DNA of 15,332 nucleotides from Desulfocapsa sulfexigens. Its GTDB lineage: Bacteria; Desulfobacterota; Desulfobulbia; Desulfobulbales; Desulfocapsaceae. The position numbers and the translations under genes were made by a program. A model generated the notes under the pieces. That model did no database searches. It had not been told where the DNA came from and was given only the letters and a program-made list of their open reading frames with translations. The stretch spans positions 1-15,332 of the forward strand of contig DQVD01000176.1 of NCBI GenBank assembly GCA_015661935.1. Reading direction: 5' to 3'. Of this stretch, positions 8,782 to 15,276 are shown piece after piece (position 1 is the stretch's first letter; each line of letters opens with the position of its first letter).

Positions 8782-9696
8782 ATGACGAAAATAGAGATTG
8801 ATCCACCTGCTTGTGAGCGGAACCGAAAGGGATTGCTGGTTGTTCATGTGGGGCTTGCCGCCAATACCATACTGGCCGTGTTAAAGTGCAGTATCGGGAT
8901 TATTGCTCATAGCCCGGCTCTGCTTGCTGATGGCATAAATTCAACTTCGGATGTTGCCTATGGGGTGGTGATGGCAATATTTATGAAGCTCTCAGGGAAG
9001 CCTGCAGATCACGAACATCCCTATGGCCATGATCAGTTGGAGAGTGTCGCAGCAGTAGTGGTTGGGGCCTTTGTCGTAAGTACTGCCATCGCCATCTTTT
9101 GGAATTCGGTCAATGGTGTCTATGAAATTTTCACTGAGGAATCAATCTTTACCGGGGCCTCCAAGCTTGCGCTCTGGGTGTGCTTAGGCGGGGCAGGACT
9201 CAAGGTCTGGCTGTCCCTTTGGACCGGAAAGATCGGCAAAGAAACCAGGAACACTGCAGTGGTGGCTTTGGCTCATGACCACCGGAACGATATATTTGCT
9301 GCCTTGGCTGCTGCTGTCGGTATTTTTTTCGGGCGCAGCGGGGTTCCCTGGGTGGATCCTCTGGCCGGCGCCATAGTATCGCTGGTCATTCTCTATACCG
9401 GGGTAGAGATTCTACGCTCTGCGACTGCAGATCTTATGGATACTTTGCCGGGAAAACTGCTGAATGTGGAGATCTGTGATTTGTTAGCAACAGTGGAAGG
9501 TGTGCAGGTGGTGGAGGAGGTTCATGCCCACCGCTTTGGCCCCTACCTGGTGGTCAATTTAACCATTGGTGTTGATGGATTTCTTACCGTGGCTCAGGGC
9601 GACAGGATAGCCACCTGTGCCGAGAAAATTTTACTGAAAGAAATTGAATTCATGCGGCGAGTCTATGTTCATTACCATCCGGTGGCAGACTGCTAA
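8782..9696 (+). CDS. Cation diffusion facilitator family transporter, probably Mn2+ type
   Basis: This is an inner-membrane divalent-cation/proton antiporter of the cation diffusion facilitator family; 304 residues is normal length. About six membrane segments span residues 18-215, followed by a cytoplasmic metal-sensing domain (~220-300, ending in VYVHYHP). Family hallmarks are LLADGINSTSD (48-57), HEHPYGHDQLES (78-88), AHDHRND (164-170) and VDPLAG (191-196). The transport site aligns to N53, D57, D166 and D170. This Asn-Asp-Asp-Asp set is the one described for the manganese exporter MntE of Streptococcus pneumoniae, unlike the His/Asp sets of zinc exporters. Mn2+ is therefore the inferred substrate, not shown. 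The ATG has only a modest AGAG 9 nt upstream. Six sampled 60-nt lines average ~52% G+C against ~42% in priA, which suggests a different history. Confidence 0.88.
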   Translation: MTKIEIDPPACERNRKGLLVVHVGLAANTILAVLKCSIGIIAHSPALLADGINSTSDVAYGVVMAIFMKLSGKPADHEHPYGHDQLESVAAVVVGAFVVSTAIAIFWNSVNGVYEIFTEESIFTGASKLALWVCLGGAGLKVWLSLWTGKIGKETRNTAVVALAHDHRNDIFAALAAAVGIFFGRSGVPWVDPLAGAIVSLVILYTGVEILRSATADLMDTLPGKLLNVEICDLLATVEGVQVVEEVHAHRFGPYLVVNLTIGVDGFLTVAQGDRIATCAEKILLKEIEFMRRVYVHYHPVADC

Positions 9697-9724
9697 CCCT
9701 GTTCAGGAAGAAAGGCAGTTCACT

Positions 9725-9781
9725 GGATAAGTGCCTTATCAGAAACTTTCTTTGAAAAAAACAGGAAATTGTTCTGTAAGG
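9725..9781 (-). repeat. 57-bp dispersed repeat, copy 1
   Basis: Read on the plus strand from GGATAAGTGCCTTATC, this block matches the reverse complement of 15277-15332 at 54 of 57 aligned positions (two substitutions and one A-run indel). Inside are GATAAG-TGC-CTTATC (6-bp stem), AGAAA-x-TTTCT, and a short stem followed by a T-run when read on the minus strand. It lies just past the cation transporter stop and directly abuts the remnant gene at 9782-10094. In both copies it sits downstream of a gene in the same relative orientation, so it may be a mobile 3'-end/terminator-like element. Confidence 0.8.
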
Positions 9782-10094
9782 AAAAAGGGCTTTTTTATCT
9801 TGCAGCTCTCTATAGCGAACCCGAATCAGTTCTCCTTCCTTAAATTGAATTATGGCCTCGGCATCATCAAGAATCAACCTGATACATCCTGTTTTCCCGC
9901 TTGAGTTAAGGAACGGGGACGAAATAACTTCCCCATTTATGCATCCCGGCTTAGGGCCATATTGGCTCAATCCGAGCGCCTAAATTGGGAAAGTTATTTC
10001 ATCCCCGTTCCTTAAGAACAATTTTACCTTTGGGGTATAACTTTAATTCAAGAAGTTCAGCAAGATCAAACTATTTTTACTTACTGCCTGGCAT
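9782..10094 (-). pseudogene. Broken small gene, DUF4388-like, third in the nadE operon
   Basis: On the minus strand a strong GGAGG (10099-10103) lies 4 nt before an ATG (10092-10094), 28 nt after the cytochrome stop. The frame then has TAA (10077-10079) and TAG (10071-10073), continues as FDLAELLELKLYPKGKIVL, and is cut by the 110-bp palindromic element. Removing the element plus one TTAA joins it in frame to NSSGKTGCIRL, AEAIIQFKEGELIRVRY and ELQDKKALF. The join reads like a DUF4388-type domain, a small domain often tied to signalling proteins; this family call is tentative. No in-frame ATG, GTG or TTG follows the stops before the insertion. After KKALF the frame runs into the 57-bp repeat. 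Three lesions (two stops, the insertion, and loss of the native end) make this a fossil. The open frame 9650-9970 is an artefact starting inside the element. Confidence 0.6.
9906..10015. mobile_element. 110-bp near-palindromic MITE/REP-like element bounded by TTAA
   Basis: The arms TTAAGGAACGGGGACGAAAT... (from 9906) and its counterpart ending at 10015 are inverted repeats, identical at 24 of 25 outer positions, and the symmetry continues with gaps to a central hairpin GCCA-TAT-TGGC (9956-9966). TTAA stands at both ends (9906-9909 and 10012-10015), and removing the 102-bp core plus one TTAA restores a protein reading frame. That is direct evidence for insertion with a TTAA target duplication, or for insertion at TTAA. 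It encodes nothing, so it would have to be moved in trans. A REP-type element linked to a Y1 (IS200-like) transposase is the alternative. Confidence 0.75.
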
Positions 10095-10122
10095 AGTACC
10101 TCCGGTTCGTCAGTTAACAGCT

Positions 10123-11901
10123 CTACTTTTTTTCCAGCCGTGAACATTTTGTTTCTCTGCTGTAGTCCTTCCAGATGGGATCTTCATACTTATCATGACA
10201 ACTAACGCATTGTCCTACATGAAGTATACGTCGTAATTCTTCTTTATTAAAGGGGCGCAGATCAGGTCTCGAACCATGCTGCAGAGCCTCACCTTCAATG
10301 TTCACAAAGGCATCAAAGGGTACGGTTTGTCCGTCAATGGTATCCACTCCCTGATCGAGTTCAGTAAATGACCAGACACCATTTTCATCAACAGAAACAG
10401 TACCCTCTCCCAAGCCCACAGTTTTAGTGGATTGATGGCAATCAACACAATCCCGGCCTTTGGCCTGTGTGGTATGAGGATTAATGGCAGCCATGGTAAA
10501 GCGATTAAAGCCGCCTTCCACATTTCCATCTTTATCAATCAGGGTTACAATATCCTGACAACCGGGAGTGACAATCACCACCTCATCTTTCCACAGTGCA
10601 AGCATTGGTTTTTCATAACGAATGTACGACCGGCCCTCTTCCCACATCCCCGGAGTCTCTTTAAGGGTGAGTTTATCCAGATGATTTTGCCTTTCATCAC
10701 GTTTTGCATGACATCCATAACATTGCGGAACCCAGGTGGAATGGCAGGCCTCGCATGTTATTCGTTTATGCCCTTTAAAATCACAAACGCCTTTTTTGGG
10801 TACAGCAAGCGGGTATATTTTGTCGTTTACCCGCCCTGTTAATTGAAACTTTCCATCTTTTTTCGAAATATTTGTCACAGGATCACCTTTCCTGGTGACG
10901 CCGGGATTTTCCGAATGGCACATCTCACAGGAAATTTCGAGTTGTTCCTCGTAGTGTGCATAGCTGGTTCCATCCCCCATGATCTCGTTACGGGTATGAC
11001 AATCAATGCATGCCATCTCTTTTTGATGATGAATATCCTCTGCGATTTCCAGATAGAAACGTTGCCCTGGTAATTGTTTGGAGCTCATGCCGCCATGTTC
11101 ATAGGGTGTACCGTAGCCTTCTGACTCAAATATTCCAGTGTAGGAAATCCCGATACGACCTGATCGATTGTGGCAGCGAATACAATTATCATCATCCACT
11201 TTTTTGATAATAAGTGGATGAATTTTCTTTTTGTCAGCCGTTGTCTCATCGCCAAACCCGGCCACTCCCTGCCTTTTCGCGCCAGCAGGCAGAATATAAT
11301 GGCATGCGGAACAGCCGCCGCCTTTTTCATTAAAAAAATCAGGGGCACCGGGCAGATCATTTTTTTGTTTCCAGAGATGGCAGGTTGCACACAGTTTTCT
11401 AAAATAATCGAGTGCGAGAGAGGTTTCCCCACTATCAATCAATTGTTTTACTGTGAGGTCTGTGTCCTGCGAATCAGTTTCTCCCCAGTAAAAAAGAAGG
11501 GTTCCTATGATTCCACGATTGGTAGCCATGAGTGAATTCATCACCTTTTTTACATCTGTCGGATGACAGCCTTCAATGCCACAAGTTTTTTCTACAACAC
11601 GCAAATCACCTGGATTTAGAACCATTCCCTTATGGGCCAGTTCCTTATCAATGGCAAGTGCATCACCAAGATGGCAGGACGCACAGCCTATTACTCGTGG
11701 ATCATGGGCAGGATCGAGTTTTTCTTCTTTGTGGCAGGAGAGACACATGTCGATGCGGCCACTGGTGGTGATATACACCTGATCAGGACGATCAATTAAC
11801 AATTCACGAACTATAAGTATTCCCACAACAATGAGGAGTAAGAGCAGAAACAGTTGTTTCCTTGGTGTCCAGCTATCGCGTTCTTTTTTATTATAGCCCA
11901 T
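10123..11901 (-). CDS. Membrane-anchored multihaem c-type cytochrome (about 12 haems), possibly ExtM-like
   Basis: The protein starts with a short basic stretch and one hydrophobic segment (residues ~17-33, LFLLLLLIVVGILIV). It is therefore probably held in the inner membrane with the rest in the periplasm. It has eleven CXXCH haem sites, beginning at cysteines 54, 74, 172, 198, 241, 299, 326, 384, 395, 486 and 566. One further site is CGIEGCH at 108-114, a CX4CH spacing (numbering from the TTG at 11904; subtract one for the ATG). Such proteins move electrons across the periplasm in anaerobic respiration. The stretch around NPGDLRVVEKTC and NSLMATNRGIIGTL recalls cytochromes named ExtM in selenite/tellurite-reduction operons, but that name is from memory and the substrate is unknown. 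The start chosen is ATG 11901, with AAGG 7 nt upstream inside the end of nadE; TTG 11904 is the alternative. Confidence 0.88.
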   Translation of the reverse strand: MGYNKKERDSWTPRKQLFLLLLLIVVGILIVRELLIDRPDQVYITTSGRIDMCLSCHKEEKLDPAHDPRVIGCASCHLGDALAIDKELAHKGMVLNPGDLRVVEKTCGIEGCHPTDVKKVMNSLMATNRGIIGTLLFYWGETDSQDTDLTVKQLIDSGETSLALDYFRKLCATCHLWKQKNDLPGAPDFFNEKGGGCSACHYILPAGAKRQGVAGFGDETTADKKKIHPLIIKKVDDDNCIRCHNRSGRIGISYTGIFESEGYGTPYEHGGMSSKQLPGQRFYLEIAEDIHHQKEMACIDCHTRNEIMGDGTSYAHYEEQLEISCEMCHSENPGVTRKGDPVTNISKKDGKFQLTGRVNDKIYPLAVPKKGVCDFKGHKRITCEACHSTWVPQCYGCHAKRDERQNHLDKLTLKETPGMWEEGRSYIRYEKPMLALWKDEVVIVTPGCQDIVTLIDKDGNVEGGFNRFTMAAINPHTTQAKGRDCVDCHQSTKTVGLGEGTVSVDENGVWSFTELDQGVDTIDGQTVPFDAFVNIEGEALQHGSRPDLRPFNKEELRRILHVGQCVSCHDKYEDPIWKDYSRETKCSRLEKK

Positions 11902-11904
11902 CAA

Positions 11905-13551
11905 TCAACCTTTAAAATTCTGTACATTAGGATACCTGCGGCCATACCCAAAAGCCTTGCTGGTCACTTTCAATCCCATGGGTGCCTGTTTACGCTTATA
12001 TTCGTTTATACGTACCCGGCGTAAAACATCTGTTACCAGCTCTTTTGAAAATCCTCGATTCATTATTTCCTTCACACCAAGATGCTCTTCAAGGTGCATC
12101 TCAAGGATCTGATCAAGGATCTTATAATCGGGTAAATCATCCTGGTCACATTGATCAGGTTTAAGCTCTGCTGTGGGGGCTTTTGTTATGGTACGAAGAG
12201 GAATAATCTCTTTCTCACGATTTATAAAACGGGATAAGCCATATACCAGTTGCTTGGGAACATCTGAAATAACAGCCAGTCCTCCATTCATGTCGCCGTA
12301 CAACGTACAGTAGCCAACGGCCATTTCACTTTTATTGCCTGTGGAAAGCAGAAGATGGCCAAACTTATTGGACAATGCCATAAGCAGATTACCCCGGATT
12401 CGTGCCTGAAGATTTTGCTCTGTAAGATCCGATGGATTAGATGGAGAATCTCCAAACAAAGGCTGGAGGCTTTCCTTAAAAGAAGCAAAAAGGTTGCTGA
12501 TGGGAATTATTTCAAAATTGCAGCCCAGATTCTTCACCAATGCCTCTGCATCTTCCATGGAATCATCGGAACTGTAAGGAGATGGAAGCGCCACTCCAAA
12601 AACATTTCCCGGCCCCAGCGCTTTTACTGCAAGAGCTGCTGTGAGCGCTGAGTCGATACCACCGGAAAGTCCAAGAACCACTGTTTTGAAACCGCATTTT
12701 CCGACATAATCACGGATCCCCATAACCAGTGCATCGCATACTGCCGACAGGCCTGTCTCTTCTGCCGGCTCATGGAGATTGCCACTCCAATCATCGCTTT
12801 CAACTATCAGGGTATCTTCGGTGAATCCAAGGGATTTTGCCCGTATTGTTCCATGGGCATCCATAAGGAGACTGCGGCCATCAAAAAGAAGTGAATCCTG
12901 CCCACCCACCTGATTCACATAAAGCAGGGGAACCTGATGCCTGGTGCAGATATTTCTAAAAAGTCGATGCCGTACAGACTCTTTGTCACGTTGAAAAGGG
13001 GAAGCGGATATATTTATCAGGCAGTCAATTTGCTGATTATCAGCAAATAGCGCTTCCACCGGATCTAAATCATACTCCCCAATCTCCGAATGCCAGATAT
13101 CTTCACAAATGGTGATTCCCAGCCGCAACCCCTGGCACTCAATTATTTCAGGGGCCATTCCCGGTTCAAACCAGCGTTTTTCATCAAAAACATCATAGGT
13201 GGGTAATAGCTGCTTTTGAATACGGTGAATAATATGCCCTTTTCGAATAAAAAAAGCACTATTATATAACTTCTTTCCACGATCCGTTTTCTGCCGCTGC
13301 TCAATGCAGCCAACCAGCACATCAATCTCCGGGAATTTTCCACAAAGCGTATCCAGTGCCTGATTATGTTCACCAAGAAAGGCGGGACGTTCAAGTAAAT
13401 CGTGAGGGGGGTAACCCGACACTGCAAGTTCCGGGAAAATAATCAGGGAACATCCGTTTTGAACCGCATCATCGCAAGCATCAAGGATCTTCCGACAATT
13501 ATAATCAAAATCACCTATTACCGGATTTATCTGCACTAAAGCAATCTTCAT
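11905..13551 (-). CDS. nadE: Glutamine-dependent NAD+ synthetase
   Basis: This enzyme catalyses the last step of NAD+ synthesis: deamido-NAD+ plus glutamine and ATP give NAD+. The N-terminal nitrilase-type glutaminase domain (about 1-260) shows the catalytic triad: E41 in FPELAVSGYPP, K113 in IQKQLLPTYDVF, and C149 in GITICEDIW. The C-terminal synthetase domain has the ATP-pyrophosphatase loop SGGIDS (296-301) and the downstream STGNKSEMAVGY and GGLAVISDVPK motifs. All key residues are present, and 548 residues is normal for this two-domain bacterial form. GAG lies 5 nt before the ATG. The TGA stop is immediately followed by TTG-ATG of the cytochrome gene, so the two are almost certainly one transcript and may be translationally coupled. 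Confidence 0.96.
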   Translation of the reverse strand: MKIALVQINPVIGDFDYNCRKILDACDDAVQNGCSLIIFPELAVSGYPPHDLLERPAFLGEHNQALDTLCGKFPEIDVLVGCIEQRQKTDRGKKLYNSAFFIRKGHIIHRIQKQLLPTYDVFDEKRWFEPGMAPEIIECQGLRLGITICEDIWHSEIGEYDLDPVEALFADNQQIDCLINISASPFQRDKESVRHRLFRNICTRHQVPLLYVNQVGGQDSLLFDGRSLLMDAHGTIRAKSLGFTEDTLIVESDDWSGNLHEPAEETGLSAVCDALVMGIRDYVGKCGFKTVVLGLSGGIDSALTAALAVKALGPGNVFGVALPSPYSSDDSMEDAEALVKNLGCNFEIIPISNLFASFKESLQPLFGDSPSNPSDLTEQNLQARIRGNLLMALSNKFGHLLLSTGNKSEMAVGYCTLYGDMNGGLAVISDVPKQLVYGLSRFINREKEIIPLRTITKAPTAELKPDQCDQDDLPDYKILDQILEMHLEEHLGVKEIMNRGFSKELVTDVLRRVRINEYKRKQAPMGLKVTSKAFGYGRRYPNVQNFKG

Positions 13552-13588
13552 ATCTTCTCAAAAATAAAAAGGTTCATATTCTACGGCT

Positions 13589-13607
13589 GTAAATATTGGG
13601 TAACAGC
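13589..13607 (+). repeat. Short intergenic repeat, GTAAATATT type (copy B1)
   Basis: GTAAATATTGGGTAACAGC shares its first nine bases, the following GG, and a nearby AGC with the reverse complement of 13759-13777. It lies in inverted orientation to that copy, upstream of nadE. It is the weakest member of the set. Confidence 0.25.
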
Positions 13608-13758
13608 TACCTCGATACTTGTAAGTGTTTGTATAGCGCCCCAGGTTCATTCGAATCGTCATGCGAACAATGTTAGTGCCTTACTTCCAAACTTCTGCAA
13701 CAAAAAACAAGAAAATTTGTTTTGTTTTCTTTGTCATTACGGAATGGTATAAGATGGG

Positions 13759-13777
13759 GTGCTGGCCGAATATTTAC
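13759..13777 (-). repeat. Short intergenic repeat, GTAAATATTCGG type (copy B2)
   Basis: On the minus strand this reads GTAAATATTCGGCCAGCAC and matches 6074-6092 at 16 of 19 positions. A shared site in two divergent promoter regions could be a regulator binding site or a piece of a dispersed repeat. Confidence 0.35.
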
Positions 13778-13871
13778 CAACGGCTCTTTATGTCACACTC
13801 CTGCTGACATCCAAGCCCTGACACACTCTGCAAAAGATAGCATATTTCCCTGTTATTATAAAAAGATTTAG

Positions 13872-13899
13872 TTACAAAATCATATCATATAGTTATAGT
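13872..13899 (+). promoter_or_regulatory. Possible sigma-70-type promoter for the diguanylate cyclase gene
   Basis: TTACAA (13872-13877) and TATAGT (13894-13899) are separated by 16 nt. The -10 matches consensus at five of six positions, the -35 at only three. It would leave a leader of roughly 115 nt containing the 17-bp palindrome. The region is so A/T-rich that chance matches are likely. Confidence 0.25.
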
Positions 13900-13930
13900 A
13901 CATTCTCATTCCATTTTTAATTAAATACTG

Positions 13931-13947
13931 TTAATAGACACTATTAA
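13931..13947. promoter_or_regulatory. Perfect 7-bp inverted repeat, operator-like
   Basis: TTAATAG-ACA-CTATTAA is a perfect palindrome of two 7-bp arms around 3 nt, 77 nt upstream of the diguanylate cyclase ATG. Its size and spacing suit a dimeric repressor or activator site. A hairpin in the leader is another reading. No cognate regulator is visible in the window. Confidence 0.4.
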
Positions 13948-14023
13948 TGGAGTTTCCGAACGCGCATCAGACTGCAACACGACATTTTTCATTTTCCTCT
14001 TAACGCAGGGGCGGAATGCTGAT

Positions 14024-15214
14024 ATGACCATAGAAGAACAGAATAACCCATCCACAGATTGCCATCTCCTGCAACAAAAGATTCTGGGTTCATTAAGCAG
14101 TGCCCCCGGTGATTTCACTGCTCAATGCGAGCTTTTAAAACCTTTTTTAAACAGAAATGAAAAAGAAGCCTGTACGATCATCCTGTACAACCTCGTCCAA
14201 CTGACTTTTACCCGGGATGAAGCACGCAGACACTGGCATGCCATTGTCAAACACGCAAAGAAAATGCAAAGTAGTCTTGATCGTACCTTGGGACTAACAA
14301 CTGCCGCCTGTGATTATTTCAGCACTGTTAAGCCTTCTCTCGACAATCCTAAACTCATCGAATTCGCCCGTTTTGAAGAAACCCTCAAGTCTGCACACCA
14401 GGATTTTCTCACCGGCCTGTTGAGCCGCAGTGCATTTCAAAATCTATTCGAGCAGGAACTTTCTCGCGCAAAACGCCATAGTTACAACACCACTCTTATC
14501 TTTTTTGATCTTGACAGTTTTAAACAAATTAATGATCAGTATGGCCACCTGGCAGGAGATGAAGCATTAAAACAGGTGGGAGAAATTCTTTTACACTCGA
14601 AACGTAAAGAAGATGTGGCCTGTCGATTTGGAGGTGATGAATTCGTCGTTCTGCTCCCGGAAATTAATAAATTCATGGGACTGCTGGTGGGCAAAAAACT
14701 CCTTGAGCGCATCAACAAACTCGTTATCCGCCATAGTGGCAAAGATATTCCTATCAACTGCAGCGGAGGACTGGCCTCCTTTCCACTGGACAGCAACAAT
14801 GCCAAGGGATTGATGGAATGTGCTGATCGAGCGTTGTATCAGGCCAAAAGTCTTGGTACCCACACCATCTCACTTTTTTCAGAAGAAAAGCGGCGTTTTA
14901 CCAGAATAGATCTGCAACGTAACGTGACCATACGATCTCTTAAGATTCAAAAGACTGAACTTTGCAATACCTCAAAAAATATCAGTGAAGGCGGAATTCT
15001 CATTTCCTGCAGTAACAAGTTCGATATCGGAGCCCGTCTGGAACTGCAAATCCCCCTTCAGGAAGACTCGGAGATGACTATCACCGGTTCTGTCGTACGG
15101 GTGGAACAATTCGATACAAATCTTTATGATATCGGTCTCAGTTTCCTGCTGCTTGATTCCACTGCAACGTCCTCAGAAGTTATTGCAGATTATATGCTGC
15201 AACAACTTGCCTGA
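14024..15214 (+). CDS. Diguanylate cyclase with C-terminal PilZ domain
   Basis: This soluble protein (no membrane segment or signal peptide) makes and probably binds the second messenger cyclic di-GMP. Residues 1-125 are a helical N-terminal region of the type seen in other Deltaproteobacterial GGDEF proteins (HWHAIVKHAKK, then ALDYF-like ACDYF). The GGDEF domain spans ~126-287, with DFLTGLLSR (127-135), FDLDSFKQIND (161-171) and an intact active-site GGDEF (203-207). The inhibitory I-site R194-K-E-D197 lies five residues before it, so product inhibition is expected. The C-terminal PilZ domain (~288-390) keeps both ligand motifs: RxxxR at 290-294 (RRFTR) and NxSxxG at 319-324 (NISEGG). Synthase and receptor are thus in one chain. 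The ATG is preceded by GGCGGA about 8 nt upstream. It stands alone, divergent from nadE. Confidence 0.93.
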   Translation: MTIEEQNNPSTDCHLLQQKILGSLSSAPGDFTAQCELLKPFLNRNEKEACTIILYNLVQLTFTRDEARRHWHAIVKHAKKMQSSLDRTLGLTTAACDYFSTVKPSLDNPKLIEFARFEETLKSAHQDFLTGLLSRSAFQNLFEQELSRAKRHSYNTTLIFFDLDSFKQINDQYGHLAGDEALKQVGEILLHSKRKEDVACRFGGDEFVVLLPEINKFMGLLVGKKLLERINKLVIRHSGKDIPINCSGGLASFPLDSNNAKGLMECADRALYQAKSLGTHTISLFSEEKRRFTRIDLQRNVTIRSLKIQKTELCNTSKNISEGGILISCSNKFDIGARLELQIPLQEDSEMTITGSVVRVEQFDTNLYDIGLSFLLLDSTATSSEVIADYMLQQLA

Positions 15215-15276
15215 TTGATATCTCAAGTTGGTATCTTATCTAAAGCGGGCTTTGCCCTCAACCCAATCTTTTAGTA

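Larger units (their letters stand above)
13552..14023. other. Divergent spacer between nadE and the diguanylate cyclase gene
   Basis: This 472-nt stretch is A/T-rich and I find no convincing gene in it. It holds two inverted copies of a short GTAAATATT repeat (13589-13607 and 13759-13777), an A/T-rich symmetrical tract (13701-13730, rich in AAAACAA and TTGTTTT), a possible promoter (13872-13899) and a 17-bp palindrome (13931-13947). The inverted pair bounds about 190 bp and might be the ends of a decayed small element. No tRNA fold or riboswitch that I can recognise is present. Confidence 0.5.

Noticed and set aside
9650-9970. 106-codon minus-strand open frame that looks like a small gene
   Set aside because: Its start and first ~22 codons come from the palindromic element, and its tail runs through the 57-bp repeat and antisense to the transporter gene. 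Only the middle is a remnant of a real gene, reported as a pseudogene.
10432-11782. Plus-strand open frames opposite the cytochrome gene
   Set aside because: They are antisense to a clearly coding gene with regular haem motifs, and have no recognisable domains or convincing ribosome sites.
13645-13660. GGTTCATTCGAATC resembling a tRNA T-arm
   Set aside because: No acceptor, D or anticodon stems can be matched around it.
15247-15257. GGGC-TTT-GCCC hairpin after the diguanylate cyclase as a terminator
   Set aside because: The stem is 4 bp and is not followed by a T-run; the hairpin inside the 57-bp repeat just downstream is a better candidate.
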